Part shown: positions 51,706 to 60,715 of the stretch, piece after piece
Numbering within the stretch: position 1 is the stretch's first letter
Layout of the letters: every line of letters begins with the position of its first letter
From: Paractinoplanes ferrugineus
Lineage (GTDB): Bacteria; Actinomycetota; Actinomycetes; Mycobacteriales; Micromonosporaceae
Assembly: GCF_016862195.1 (NCBI RefSeq)
Contig: NZ_BOMM01000032.1
Coordinates: forward strand, 46,447 to 110,446
Length of the DNA stretch: 64,000 bases
Direction of reading: 5' to 3'
Position numbers and translations under genes: made by a program
Notes under the pieces: generated by a model
What the model saw: the letters and a program-made list of their open reading frames with translations, nothing else
Told to the model about the DNA's origin: nothing
Database searches by the model: none

Positions 51706-51836
51706 GCTGTCCTCCGCGTCGCTTCCTATGTCGGAACGAACTTTATTGCGCGACGCAAGCCGGTGCCTCCCCGGGCCCTGCCGATGCGAGGCGCTGAGAG
51801 CCGCTGAGGGCTCCATCCACACAATCCCCAACGCCG

Positions 51837-52612
51837 TTGATTGCTTTTTGTTGTCTTAGAAAAATCTCTAGTCGTCTTCATCGGTCCTGTGCAAACTGTG
51901 GAGAACCCGAGTTTTGGCTGCTCAGAGGGTTATCCACCGGTGATTCACATGTGGGAAACCAGGGTATAAACCCCCGGTCCGGGTCCACAGTCGTCGAGCC
52001 GACTCCGGTTGTCCACCGTTGTCCACCGGTTGTCCACCGGATATCCACCGGGTTTGTCCCCCGGTCTGTGGACAGCGAGGCGACGCCACCGACCCGTCGT
52101 CCCCAGAACCTTCAACAGGAAATCCACACGCGTCCACAGGGTGTGAGTTCGGCCGTCACTGTCTGTGTCTGTCCACATCGATTTCCCCAGGAGTTGTCCA
52201 CATCTGTGGGAAGCCGGGCCGAGAGTTGTCCACCGCTGGGGATAAAGGGCTGTGAATTGCTGTGGATTAGTGTGGATAACGTTGGCACGGGTCCGTTGCG
52301 TCCCGGCGTTGACATCTCGTCCGTCGGGTGGATGAAGATCGGCAGTGGATGGCGGCCGGCTCGCGATGGTGGACGGTTATACACAGGCTGTGGGAAAAGG
52401 TATGGAAAACCCCAAAACGGACCACCTTTGGGTGACCGAGGCCTGTGGATAACCTGGTGAGGAAGGGCGCTGACCTGCGAAATCGGTGCTCAGGCTCGAT
52501 GTGGACAACCGCCGCGTGCGGGATCGCCCGGCCGTAGCGGCCGCAGAGAGCGTGCGGGCGCGCGGTGCCCTGTGTGTGCAGCCGGGGGCTACGCCGGTGC
52601 GGTTGTGGACAG
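51837..52612. other. Chromosomal replication origin oriC
   Basis: Non-coding stretch between dnaN and dnaA with more than a dozen DnaA boxes. Plus-strand examples start at 51930, 52009, 52019, 52030, 52041, 52169, 52194, 52226 and 52378. Reverse-orientation examples start at 52067, 52261, 52271, 52444, 52500 and 52604. TGTGGATAA at 52271 and 52444 and TTGTCCACA at 52194 are perfect. An A/T-rich tract at 51837-51875 (TTGATTGCTTTTTGTTGTCT) may be the unwinding element. Position and box density match actinomycete origins. Confidence 0.93.
52009..52049 (+). repeat. Helically phased DnaA-box array
   Basis: TTGTCCACC at 52009, 52019 and 52030 and ATATCCACC at 52041: four boxes in one orientation spaced 10-11 nt, followed by a degenerate TTTGTCCCC. 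All end in C rather than the consensus A, so individual sites may be weak and bind DnaA cooperatively. Confidence 0.8.
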
Positions 52613-52635
52613 CGTCGGCGCGTACTCGAAGAGGG

Positions 52636-54396
52636 TTACGTGTTTTGCTTGATGCGGTTGGTCAGCTCGGCGATCTGGTTGTACAGCGAGCGGCGCTCGG
52701 CCATGTGCTGACGGATCTTGCGGTCGGCGTGCATGACGGTGGTGTGATCCCGTCCGCCGAACGCCTGGCCGATTCGCGGCAGGGAGAGATCGGTGAGCTC
52801 GCGGCAGAGGTACATCGCGACCTGACGCGCGTTGACCAGAACCCGGCTGCGGGAGTGGCCGCGCAGGTCCTCGAGGCTGACGCCGAAATAGTCGGCGGTG
52901 GAGACCATGATCTGGTCGGCAGTGATCTCCGGGCCGGCGCCGTCCGGCATGAAGTCGCGCAGCACCTCTTCGGCCAGCGAGAGCTGCACCTGGGATCGGG
53001 TGAGGCTGGCGAAAGCGGTCACCCGGATGAGTGCGCCCTCGAGTTCGCGGATCGAGCTCGAGACCCGGCTCGCGATGAATTCAAGGACGTCGTCCGGGGC
53101 GTACATCCGTTCCTGCGCGGCCTTCTTCTGCAGGATCGCGATGCGCGTCTCCAGGTCGGGCGGCTGGATGTCGGCGAGCAGGCCCCACTCGAACCGGGTG
53201 CGCATGCGGTCTTCGAGGGTGGCCAACTGCCGCGGGCTCCGGTCGGAGCTGATGACGATCTGCTTGTTGGCGTTGTGCAGCGTATTGAAGGTGTGGAAAA
53301 ACTCTTCCTGGGTGCGCTCGCGGTTTTCCAGGAACTGGATGTCGTCGATCAGCAGGATGTCGACGTCGCGGTAGCGCCGCTGGAACGCCTGGGTCTTGTC
53401 GTCCCGCAGGCTGTTGATGAAGTCGTTGGTGAATTCCTCGGTGGACACATAGCGGACGCTCCGTGCGTGGCCCAGCGTGGTGGCGTAGTGACCGATCGCG
53501 TGTAGCAGGTGCGTCTTGCCGAGACCCGAGCTGCCATAGATGAACAGTGGGTTGTAGGCCTTCGCCGGCGATTCGGCGACAGCCACCGCGGCGGCATGCG
53601 CGAAACGGTTGGACGAGCCGATGACGAACGTCTCGAACATGTACTTCGGATTGAGCCGGTTACCGTCGTTGGTCCCCCGGGGATTGCTCGACGGACGGAT
53701 GTCGACCGGAAGCCGGCCGGGCCCGTTGTCGCCGCGCATCGGCAGCGCGTCGTCGGCAAATGCCTGCCGGTCGTCGTGCCGGCGCGGACCATCGCGGTAC
53801 TGGCTCGCCTCGGGCGCCATCCGATGGGGCGCGCCGTCGCCGGCGGCGGGTGGCTGCGCGGGCGGGGCCGGCATCGGCTGCGGCATCTGCATCGGGGACG
53901 ACTGGTGCGGCATCGGCGGACCCGGATCGAACAGCGACTCCTGGCCGCCGCGAGCCGCGGGCACGTTCCGATAGGGCGCCGTCCCGGGCTGGGCACCGTA
54001 TTGCTCGTAAGTTGCCATCGGCTCCGGCTGGCGGGGCTCCGGTTCCGGGTCGGCGTAATGCCGGGGCTGCGACTCGGTCATCGCCGGCACCTCGACGGGC
54101 GTGCCGTAGACGGTGCCGGGCAGGCCGGTTCCGTCCTCCGGCGGCTTCACGGTGACGGCTACCTGGATCGGACGGTTCAGCCGGCGGCTCAACGCCTCGG
54201 TGATCGCGGGGCGCAGTCGCGACTCGATGACGTCACGGGTGAAGGCGTCCGGAACGGCCAGCAGTGCGGTGTCCTCGACGATGGCGCGCAGCTTGGTCAG
54301 CTGCAGATAGGCACGCTGCTGCGGCGACGAGATCTCGTCGGCCAGCTCATCGAGCGTCGCCTTCCACACACCGCTCAGGTCAGCCTGATCGGCCAC
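52636..54396 (-). CDS. dnaA: Chromosomal replication initiator DnaA
   Basis: Binds DnaA boxes, opens oriC and recruits the helicase. 586 residues. Domain I covers about 1-85. A long Pro/Gln/Arg-rich domain II covers about 85-235, as in streptomycetes. In the AAA+ domain III, Walker A is GSSGLGKTHLLHAIG and Walker B is ILLIDDIQFLENRERTQEEF. Domain IV carries the box-binding signature FGGRDHTTVMHADRKI. The GTG at 54394-54396 is the start. Two DnaA boxes lie 146-165 nt upstream, suggesting autoregulation. Confidence 0.98.
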   Translation of the reverse strand: MADQADLSGVWKATLDELADEISSPQQRAYLQLTKLRAIVEDTALLAVPDAFTRDVIESRLRPAITEALSRRLNRPIQVAVTVKPPEDGTGLPGTVYGTPVEVPAMTESQPRHYADPEPEPRQPEPMATYEQYGAQPGTAPYRNVPAARGGQESLFDPGPPMPHQSSPMQMPQPMPAPPAQPPAAGDGAPHRMAPEASQYRDGPRRHDDRQAFADDALPMRGDNGPGRLPVDIRPSSNPRGTNDGNRLNPKYMFETFVIGSSNRFAHAAAVAVAESPAKAYNPLFIYGSSGLGKTHLLHAIGHYATTLGHARSVRYVSTEEFTNDFINSLRDDKTQAFQRRYRDVDILLIDDIQFLENRERTQEEFFHTFNTLHNANKQIVISSDRSPRQLATLEDRMRTRFEWGLLADIQPPDLETRIAILQKKAAQERMYAPDDVLEFIASRVSSSIRELEGALIRVTAFASLTRSQVQLSLAEEVLRDFMPDGAGPEITADQIMVSTADYFGVSLEDLRGHSRSRVLVNARQVAMYLCRELTDLSLPRIGQAFGGRDHTTVMHADRKIRQHMAERRSLYNQIAELTNRIKQNT

Positions 54397-54541
54397 CGCC
54401 GCGCCACCCCCATCGCCACCGACCCCCGGTGACCTATGTCCGGCTAACCGTCTCTGCCCGCTTTCGCCTGCTTTTCAGGCGGCGACGGTTCCCCCGATCC
54501 AGCACCACATTCAACGTGCTGAACACGCTTGACGCCACCGG

Positions 54542-54561
54542 TTGTCCACAGGTTATCCACA
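54542..54561 (+). promoter_or_regulatory. Two perfect DnaA boxes upstream of dnaA
   Basis: TTGTCCACA (54542-54550) and TTATCCACA (54553-54561), 11 nt apart in the same orientation, in the 635-nt dnaA-rpmH gap. Probably the autoregulatory sites of the dnaA promoter. The rest of the gap holds the rpmH promoter; TAAAGT near 54930 may be its -10. Confidence 0.75.
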
Positions 54562-55031
54562 ACCTGTGCACGCGTCCGCAGTCGCACCCCGGCCGGACGG
54601 TCGGCAAGACTTCCCGGAGCCTGCAACGGCACGGTTGAAACAGGCTCACCGTGCCGAACGATTCACCTGCTTGTCCGGTTTTGCTCCGGTGCGTCGTGGT
54701 ATGCACAAAGCGCTGATGACCAGCAAACGGGCACGCTAACAGCGACGTTGCCGAAGCTACAACTGTCGCACCGCCGGACAAGCGCCCATGAGCGGGAAAA
54801 GACTCACTGGGCGCGCAGAAAGACGCCTCCAGCTAATGGATCTTCGCTTTCGCCGCTCCCGGCCTCGCTACAGTTGACCTGCATCGCAGCCCTGCGTAGG
54901 GTCGAGCGGTTGCTCCGCCGCGTTCTGCTAAAGTGGCGTCTTGCAGCGCGCAGTGTCTGCTGCATCTGACCCCTGGACGTGGTTCGAAGACATGGTGCTT
55001 CGAAGACGTAGTACGAAGACGGAGTTCTGAC

Positions 55032-55169
55032 GTGAGCAAGCGCACCTACCAGCCGAACAACCGCCGGCGCGCCAAGACCCACGGCTTCCGGCTGCGGATG
55101 CGCACCCGCGCCGGCCGCGCCATCCTGGCTTCCCGCCGCACCAAGGGCCGCGGCAAGCTGTCGGCCTGA
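55032..55169 (+). CDS. rpmH: Ribosomal protein L34
   Basis: 45 residues, highly basic. The sequence SKRTYQPNNRRRAKTHGFRL followed by RMRTRAGRAILASRR is the L34 signature. The GTG at 55032 is the family start; a longer frame to the left has no similarity. Binds 23S rRNA in the large subunit. First gene of the rightward cluster rpmH-rnpA-yidD-yidC, conserved beside dnaA. Confidence 0.97.
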   Translation: MSKRTYQPNNRRRAKTHGFRLRMRTRAGRAILASRRTKGRGKLSA

Positions 55170-55203
55170 GCCGACGCCTGTCGGGCCGGATGCCCAGGTA
55201 GTC

Positions 55204-55560
55204 ATGCTGGCCGCCGCTCAGCGCATGCGGCGTAGCACGGACTTCGCCGCGACGATTCGTGGTGGCCGGAGGGTCGGCCGCGGCACGGTTGTCGTTCATC
55301 TGCTTCTCGAGGAGCCGGTGCATGCCTCCACGGCACGCGCCGGCTTCGTCGTATCCAAAGCGGTAGGCAACGCGGTGGTCCGCAACAAGGTCCGTCGCCG
55401 GCTCCGGCATCTGGTCCGGCCCCTGCTGGCCGAGCTGCCGGGCGGGTCGTCGGTGGTGGTCCGGGCCCTGCCCAAAGCGGCCGAGGCGTCGTTCGCGACT
55501 CTCAGCGGCGATCTGGAGGCGGCATTGATGGCAGCCCGCAAGCCACGGCGGCAGCGATGA
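55204..55560 (+). CDS. rnpA: Ribonuclease P protein component
   Basis: Protein subunit that helps RNase P RNA mature tRNA 5' ends. 118 residues. It starts LAAAQRMRRSTDFAATIRGG and contains the conserved RNR region VVRNKVRRRLRHLVRPLL. ATG at 55204. Its TGA overlaps the yidD ATG (ATGA), so translation is coupled. Confidence 0.95.
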   Translation: MLAAAQRMRRSTDFAATIRGGRRVGRGTVVVHLLLEEPVHASTARAGFVVSKAVGNAVVRNKVRRRLRHLVRPLLAELPGGSSVVVRALPKAAEASFATLSGDLEAALMAARKPRRQR

Positions 55561-55814
55561 GCGTTCTTGCCCGAGCGCTGACCGTGATGGTCGTCGCGTA
55601 CCGTCGTTATGTGAGTCCGGCGCTGCCGGCCCGCTGTCGGTTCTATCCCTCGTGCAGTGCGTACTCCCTGGAGGCGCTGGCGAAGCACGGTGCGGTGCGA
55701 GGGACGGGGCTGACGGTCTGGCGGCTCCTGCGCTGCCACCCCTTCCACCCTGGCGGGTACGACCCGGTGCCTGATCCGAACCGTCACCGTCCTGCCGATG
55801 TGACTGGAGCCTGA
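55557..55814 (+). CDS. yidD: Membrane protein insertion efficiency factor YidD
   Basis: 85 residues. The signature is YRRYVSPALPARCRFYPSCS, then YSLEALAKHGAVRG and LLRCHPFHPGGYDPVP, with the three conserved cysteines. A small peripheral membrane protein that assists YidC. The ATG overlaps the rnpA stop, and the yidC TTG follows 1 nt after its own stop. Confidence 0.96.
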   Translation: MSVLARALTVMVVAYRRYVSPALPARCRFYPSCSAYSLEALAKHGAVRGTGLTVWRLLRCHPFHPGGYDPVPDPNRHRPADVTGA

Positions 55815-55815
55815 A

Positions 55816-56844
55816 TTGAGCCTCGACTGGATCTACTTCGCCATTTCGTGGATCCTCCTGCGCTGGCACGCCCTGTGGGACTTCATCGGAATCCCGGACG
55901 ACAAGGTGCTCGGGACCAACTGGTCCTGGGTTCTGGCCATCGTCTTCCTGGTGGTGACGGTTCGCGTCATCCTGTTCCCGGTCTTCGTCAAGCAGATCAA
56001 GAGCCAGCGCGCGATGCAGGCGCTGCAACCCAAGGTCAAGGCGCTTCAGGAGAAGCACAAGGGTGACCGGGAGACGCTCCAGAAAGAAATGATGGAGCTC
56101 TACAAGACCGAGAAGGCCAACCCGTTGATGGGCTGCCTTCCGATGTTCTTGCAGATCCCGGTGTTCCTGGGCCTGTTCCACACGCTGCGGCGGCTGAATC
56201 CGTCGAACGACCTGAAGACGCTGTACGGCTGGACCGCCGCGCAGTTCGAGGACGCCACCCACGCGTCGCTGTTCAACGCCCCGCTCGCCTCGAAGTTCGG
56301 TTCGACCACCCAGGAACTCGCCCAGCTCGACGCCAACAGCGTGACGGTGAAGATCATCGCCGGTGTCCTGGTGCTGATCATGATGGGTACGACCTACGCG
56401 ACCAGCCGTCAGATGATCCTCAAGACCGGCTGGGCCGAGGACCCGCAGCAGAAGATGATCCAGCGACTGATGCTCTACGGCATCCCGTTCTCGCTGCTCA
56501 TCTCCGGTTCGCTGTTCCCGATCGGTGTCATCATCTACTGGGTCACGAACAACCTGTTCACGCTTGGCCAGCAGCAGTGGGTGCTCCGCAAGTTCCCGCC
56601 GCCGCCGATGGCCGGCAAGAACGGCAGCCCCGCCAAGAGCACCGGCGCCCCGGTCAAGGCGACCGGCTCGAACGGCACCAAGAACCCGGTTCAGGCCGGC
56701 CGTACCGGTGGCCTGTTCGGCCGTAAGCCCGAGGCCGAGCCGGAGACCCCGGTGGTCGACACCAAGAAGCTCGGCCCGCGCCCCGGTGCCAAACCGGTGA
56801 ATCCGAAGAAGGGCGCGCGACCAGCGAGTAAACCCAAGGGATGA
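55816..56844 (+). CDS. yidC: Membrane protein insertase YidC
   Basis: Inserts and folds membrane proteins with or without Sec. 342 residues, the five-segment Gram-positive type. The first segment is near residue 5, the conserved WVLAIVFLVVTVRVILFPVF contains the essential cavity arginine, and the cytoplasmic hairpin IKSQRAMQALQPKVKALQEK follows. Later segments are MGCLPMFLQIPVFLGLFHTL, VKIIAGVLVLIMMGTTYATS and FSLLISGSLFPIGVIIYWVT. The tail (about 275-342) is basic and Pro/Gly-rich. The TTG at 55816 has GGAG 6 nt upstream. Confidence 0.96.
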   Translation: MSLDWIYFAISWILLRWHALWDFIGIPDDKVLGTNWSWVLAIVFLVVTVRVILFPVFVKQIKSQRAMQALQPKVKALQEKHKGDRETLQKEMMELYKTEKANPLMGCLPMFLQIPVFLGLFHTLRRLNPSNDLKTLYGWTAAQFEDATHASLFNAPLASKFGSTTQELAQLDANSVTVKIIAGVLVLIMMGTTYATSRQMILKTGWAEDPQQKMIQRLMLYGIPFSLLISGSLFPIGVIIYWVTNNLFTLGQQQWVLRKFPPPPMAGKNGSPAKSTGAPVKATGSNGTKNPVQAGRTGGLFGRKPEAEPETPVVDTKKLGPRPGAKPVNPKKGARPASKPKG

Positions 56845-56849
56845 TCGCG

Positions 56850-56875
56850 GCTCGGGCTCCGGACGGAGCCCGAGC
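56850..56875 (+). terminator. Hairpin between yidC and jag
   Basis: Perfect 11-bp stem GCTCGGGCTCC/GGAGCCCGAGC with loop GGAC, followed by GCTCCCCTTT. The T-run is weak, so it may attenuate rather than stop transcription. Confidence 0.65.
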
Positions 56876-56964
56876 GCTCCCCTTTCGCAAACCTCCCCGC
56901 GGGTGCCGCCGCGGGAACAGCGGACCGAACCTGGTCCGGCCCGATTGAGTACGGAGATGAGACC

Positions 56965-57531
56965 GTGACCGACACCAGCACTCCCGAATCCTCGGTCTCC
57001 GCCGCTTCCGAGGCCACGGCTTCGGATGAGACGTCGGAGGAGACCAAGAAGTCGGAGACCGTCACCTCCGAGAGTGACCTGTTCCGGCAGAGCGAGATCG
57101 CTGCCGACTACGTCGAGGGGTTGCTGGACATCCTCGACTACGACGGTGACATCGACGAGCTGATATCGGGCGGGCGGCCGATGGTGGAAGTGGTCGGGGG
57201 CCGGCTGCAGCCGCTCGTCGGCCAGCGCGGTGCCACGCTGGAGGCGCTGCAGGAGCTCACCCGCCTGGCGATCTTCCGGGCGACCGGCTCGCCGAGCCGG
57301 CTGCTCCTCGACATCGGCGGCTACCGCGCGTCGCGCCGCAAGGAGCTCGCCGCTGTCGCCCGGAACGCCGTCGAGAAGGTCAAGGAGCACGGCGACCCGG
57401 TGCGCCTGGAGCCGATGTCGGCGTTCGAGCGTAAGTGCGTGCACGACGTGGTCAACGCGATCACCGGCGTGCAGAGCGAGTCGGAGGGCGTCGAGCCCAG
57501 CCGCCGGATCGTGGTGCGGACGGCCGACTGA
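56965..57531 (+). CDS. jag: KH-R3H RNA-binding protein Jag/KhpB
   Basis: 188 residues. The N-terminal 50 residues are acidic Ser/Thr/Glu-rich and disordered. The KH domain covers about 55-120 (MVEVVGGRLQPLVGQRGATL). The R3H domain covers about 125-188 (RASRRKELAAVARNAVEKVK; PMSAFERKCVHDVVNAITGV; EGVEPSRRIVV). It binds RNA and in Gram-positives acts with KhpA in cell-elongation control. The N-terminal Jag_N domain of longer homologues is missing, as in other actinobacteria. The GTG at 56965 has GGAG upstream. Confidence 0.94.
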   Translation: MTDTSTPESSVSAASEATASDETSEETKKSETVTSESDLFRQSEIAADYVEGLLDILDYDGDIDELISGGRPMVEVVGGRLQPLVGQRGATLEALQELTRLAIFRATGSPSRLLLDIGGYRASRRKELAAVARNAVEKVKEHGDPVRLEPMSAFERKCVHDVVNAITGVQSESEGVEPSRRIVVRTAD

Positions 57532-57565
57532 CATGACGAACCCCCGCTACGGCGCGGGTGACCTC

Positions 57566-57591
57566 GGCCCGGGCGAGTCGTCGCCCGGGCC
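57566..57591 (+). terminator. Hairpin between jag and rsmG
   Basis: Perfect 11-bp stem GGCCCGGGCGA/TCGCCCGGGCC with loop GTCG, then GTCGTCTTT. It lies 35 nt past the jag stop and argues that this stretch is an intergenic control region rather than rsmG coding sequence. Confidence 0.6.
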
Positions 57592-57691
57592 GTCGTCTTT
57601 CCCGGGCCGCCGACCCCGCCGTCCGATTTCCTTTCCCGGACGTACCGCGCCGCCTTCCCGTACGCCTTCCGATCTCGCTGTCCCGCAAGTC

Positions 57692-58420
57692 GTGAGTCAG
57701 CCGGAGGGGGCGCTCCCGCCGTCGGATTTCGAGTCCGTCGCGCGACAGGTCTTCGGCGACCGTTTCCCGCTCGCCGCCGACTTCGCGCGGTTGCTTGTCA
57801 CAGATGGCGTCGTGCGAGGACTGATCGGCCCTCGGGAAGCCCCCCGCATCTGGGAGCGGCACCTGGTTAATTGCGCCGTGGTGAGCGAAATGATTCCTAA
57901 TGGCGCTTCTATAACAGATGTCGGTTCAGGTGCAGGTTTGCCCGGTATCGTGCTGGCAGTGGCTCGTCCAGATCTGCACATCACCCTGGTCGAGCCGCTG
58001 GCAAGACGCACTGCGTTCCTGACCGAGGCGGTCGACGCTCTCGGCCTCGAGTCGACCATCACGGTCGTCCGAGGACGAGCGGAAGAGGCCGCCGGCAACT
58101 TCCGGGCCGACATCGTCACCGCTCGAGCGGTGGCGCCGCTCGACCGCCTGGCCGGTTGGTGCCTCCCACTGACCGAGGTGGGCGGGCGGCTGCTGGCCCT
58201 GAAGGGCGCGTCAGCAGTGGACGAGGTGGCCGAGCACCAAGCGGTCGTCGCCGCGCTGGGCGGTGGCAGCCCGCAGGTACGGCTGTGCGGGACGGGGTTG
58301 ATCGACCCGCCCACCACGGTCGTCGAGATCGTGAAAGAGCGCGACGTCGTGCCACCGGCGCCGCCAGGGCGCAACGCCGGCGGCAGGTCCGGTGGGCGAG
58401 GGAGAACACGGAGGGGATAG
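57692..58420 (+). CDS. rsmG: 16S rRNA (guanine-N7) methyltransferase RsmG
   Basis: Methylates G527 (E. coli numbering) of 16S rRNA. 242 residues from the GTG at 57692. The class I SAM site is ITDVGSGAGLPGIVLAVARP, with LVEPLARRTAFLTEAV after it. APLDRLAGWCLPLTEVGGRL and the early GLIGPREAPRIWERHLVNC are family blocks. The frame is open back to an ATG at 57533, but that would cover the hairpin at 57566 and add a Pro/Arg-rich stretch that homologues lack. Neither start has a strong ribosome site. The stop abuts the parA start. Confidence 0.88.
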   Translation: MSQPEGALPPSDFESVARQVFGDRFPLAADFARLLVTDGVVRGLIGPREAPRIWERHLVNCAVVSEMIPNGASITDVGSGAGLPGIVLAVARPDLHITLVEPLARRTAFLTEAVDALGLESTITVVRGRAEEAAGNFRADIVTARAVAPLDRLAGWCLPLTEVGGRLLALKGASAVDEVAEHQAVVAALGGGSPQVRLCGTGLIDPPTTVVEIVKERDVVPPAPPGRNAGGRSGGRGRTRRG

Positions 58421-60715
58421 ATGTCCAAGCGGGGCGCGCGGAAGAGAAACGTCAAAAACCGACGTCCCGACCAGGCCATACCCTCCGACGCTCGGTCGTC
58501 CGGTCGGACCACCCCGGACTCGCGCCCCCCCGGTGACGGCGCACAGGTCAAGCCGGTTGCGGGACAGCGCACGGACAACGCCTTCCCCGGCGGTCGTCGG
58601 CCCGCGGTGAGCGACACCGCACCTGACTCGGCCTCTCGTCAGCGCCCGACAGGCGGGCCGGCTGCCTGGGCCCTTCCCGTACCGGTCGGGGGCGCAAGAG
58701 CCGGTGCTGAGCCTCTTGGCCGCTCGGTCCCGGAGGGCGGCTCGAGTGCTGACCTGACGGTCGAGGTCGCCGCGAGTGAGTCACCCGCGGTGCGGCGTGC
58801 GCAGCCGGCGGACGGGTCGTCTGGGGCGCCCTGGGGAGAGCAGCAGGCGGTCGACGATGAAACTCGACCGCGGCGGATCTGGCGGCGGCGTGTTCGGTCC
58901 TCCGGACGGGCCGTGTCGGCGGCTGAGTCCCGGGACAGTTCTGGGGAACCTTCTTCTGATCCCGGGAGTGGCAGGGAGATCGAGCAGCCGGGGGCGACCA
59001 CGATCGGGAATTTGACGGTGCGGTCGCGTACATCTGGAAAGGGCAGCCAGTCTGAGGCGCCGCAGATAGAGGGGGTCCCGCAGGAGGTTGCGGGGTTTTT
59101 GGTCGGATTTGGCAGTGAAAGTTCCGGAGGGGATGCGCGCGGCGAGGCGGCTGCATTGCGGCTGGTACCGGGCGTGATGGTCTTTGCGGAGCCGGTGGAG
59201 GAGGATTCATCAGCGTTGCCCGCACCTCATCGGGCGGACGGCCGTGGCGAGCCTCGCCCGACGGCCGTAGGCTGGCCGAGCGTCGATAGTGTGGACCGGT
59301 CTTTTGCCGCCGGAACGCACGTGTCGCCTACCGACCCGTTCCTCACCAACAGGGATAAAACGGTGCATGAGTTCGGTGTTTCACGTGAAACCGAGTCGCC
59401 TCTCGGGCCAAATTCGGCCTCGGGAGTGGGTAATGGCGGCCCCGCTGGCGCATACATGCTTGATCAGGGTGTCCCGGCGCCCCGCGTAGGAAGCGGTCCA
59501 TTGCCGCAAGCCTCCGCGGGTCAGGTCTACGGCACGCCGGCGTCGCAGCCGGGGCCGGACGAGCCGCGTCGTTCCCCTGCGCCTGCACCTCGTTCAGGTC
59601 CCCCCGGGTTTGGATCCGCGTCCGTTCCCGTCTCATCTGCACCGGTTCCGGTGTCATCCGCTCCGGTGTCGTCGGCGCCGGTCTCCTCCGCACCGGCGTC
59701 ATCAGTGCCGGTTTCGTCCGCGCCCGTCTCTTCCGCGCCCGTTTCTGCGGCTCCGGTCCCTCCTGCGGGATCCCCACTCGGTCCGCCGAGCGTGACCTTG
59801 GACGCTGCCGAGCATGTTTCACGTGAAACGCCGAGCGTGGTTGAAGACGATCCGCCGCTAGCCATGGAAGCGTTGCGAGCTGTGCAGATCCTCAACCCGA
59901 GCGGCGAAATCACCATGCCGCGTCCGGACCACCCGAGGGTGCTCTGCGTCGCGAATCAGAAGGGTGGCGTCGGCAAGACGACCACGACCGTTAACCTCGC
60001 GGTCGCCCTGGCGCTGCACGGAAATCGCGTGCTCGTCGTCGATCTCGACCCGCAGGGCAACGCCTCCACCGGTCTCAATGTGCCGCACCACGCGGGCGTC
60101 CCGGACGTCTATGACTGCCTGATCGACAATGTGCCGCTGTCCGAGGTCGCTCAGGCGGTCGAGGGCATTCCCAACCTTTTTTGCGTGCCGGCCACCATCG
60201 ACCTCGCCGGCGCGGAGATCGAGTTGGTGTCGGTGGTGGCGCGCGAGTCCCGGCTTGCTCGGGCGATCGCCGCGCATCCGGAGAAGTTCGACTACGTGTT
60301 CATCGACTGCCCGCCGTCGCTCGGCCTGCTGACGGTCAACGCCCTGTGCGCGGCGCAAGAGGTGCTCATTCCGATCCAGTGTGAGTACTACGCACTGGAA
60401 GGTCTGAATCAACTGATCAACAACATCAATCTGGTACGCCAGCATCTGAACCCGACGCTCGACGTTTCCACGATCTTGTTGACCATGTACGACCGGCGTA
60501 CGCGTCTCGCCGACGCCGTGGAGCAGGATGTGCGCAACCACTTCGGCACCAAGGTGCTGAACGCCGTCATCCCGCGGAATGTACGGGTGTCGGAGGCTCC
60601 GAGTTACGGCCAGTCCGTGATGACCTACGATCCCGGATCAAGGGGCGCGACCAGCTACTTCGAGGCCGCCCTGGAGATCGCGATGCGTGGCGTCAGCACA
60701 GGAGGCACGGCATGA
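58421..60715 (+). CDS. parA: Chromosome-partitioning ATPase ParA with a roughly 480-residue low-complexity N-terminal extension
   Basis: Moves ParB-parS complexes during segregation. The full frame has 764 residues. The ATPase core is the last 270: deviant Walker A ANQKGGVGKTTTTVNL, LVVDLDPQGNASTGL (switch I), FDYVFIDCPPSLGLLTVN (Walker B) and IPRNVRVSEAPSYGQSVM near the end. The first 480 residues are Pro/Ser/Gly/Arg-rich, with a run of (S)APVS repeats at about 405-445. The ATG at 58421 has GGAGGGG upstream, supporting the long form. An in-frame ATG at 59864 would give a normal 283-residue ParA but has no clear ribosome site. Third-position GC looks weaker in the extension. Confidence 0.85.
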   Translation: MSKRGARKRNVKNRRPDQAIPSDARSSGRTTPDSRPPGDGAQVKPVAGQRTDNAFPGGRRPAVSDTAPDSASRQRPTGGPAAWALPVPVGGARAGAEPLGRSVPEGGSSADLTVEVAASESPAVRRAQPADGSSGAPWGEQQAVDDETRPRRIWRRRVRSSGRAVSAAESRDSSGEPSSDPGSGREIEQPGATTIGNLTVRSRTSGKGSQSEAPQIEGVPQEVAGFLVGFGSESSGGDARGEAAALRLVPGVMVFAEPVEEDSSALPAPHRADGRGEPRPTAVGWPSVDSVDRSFAAGTHVSPTDPFLTNRDKTVHEFGVSRETESPLGPNSASGVGNGGPAGAYMLDQGVPAPRVGSGPLPQASAGQVYGTPASQPGPDEPRRSPAPAPRSGPPGFGSASVPVSSAPVPVSSAPVSSAPVSSAPASSVPVSSAPVSSAPVSAAPVPPAGSPLGPPSVTLDAAEHVSRETPSVVEDDPPLAMEALRAVQILNPSGEITMPRPDHPRVLCVANQKGGVGKTTTTVNLAVALALHGNRVLVVDLDPQGNASTGLNVPHHAGVPDVYDCLIDNVPLSEVAQAVEGIPNLFCVPATIDLAGAEIELVSVVARESRLARAIAAHPEKFDYVFIDCPPSLGLLTVNALCAAQEVLIPIQCEYYALEGLNQLINNINLVRQHLNPTLDVSTILLTMYDRRTRLADAVEQDVRNHFGTKVLNAVIPRNVRVSEAPSYGQSVMTYDPGSRGATSYFEAALEIAMRGVSTGGTA
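59377..59392. promoter_or_regulatory. parS site TGTTTCACGTGAAACC inside parA
   Basis: One outer base off the palindromic consensus. Read in the parA frame it encodes VSRET within the extension. Confidence 0.85.
59815..59830. promoter_or_regulatory. parS site TGTTTCACGTGAAACG inside parA
   Basis: Inner 14-mer GTTTCACGTGAAAC is perfect. It also encodes VSRET in the parA frame and lies just before the alternative ATG at 59864. Confidence 0.87.

Noticed and set aside
54933..55031. N-terminally extended rpmH
   Set aside because: L34 is 45 residues and starts at the GTG at 55032; the extra residues have no family match.
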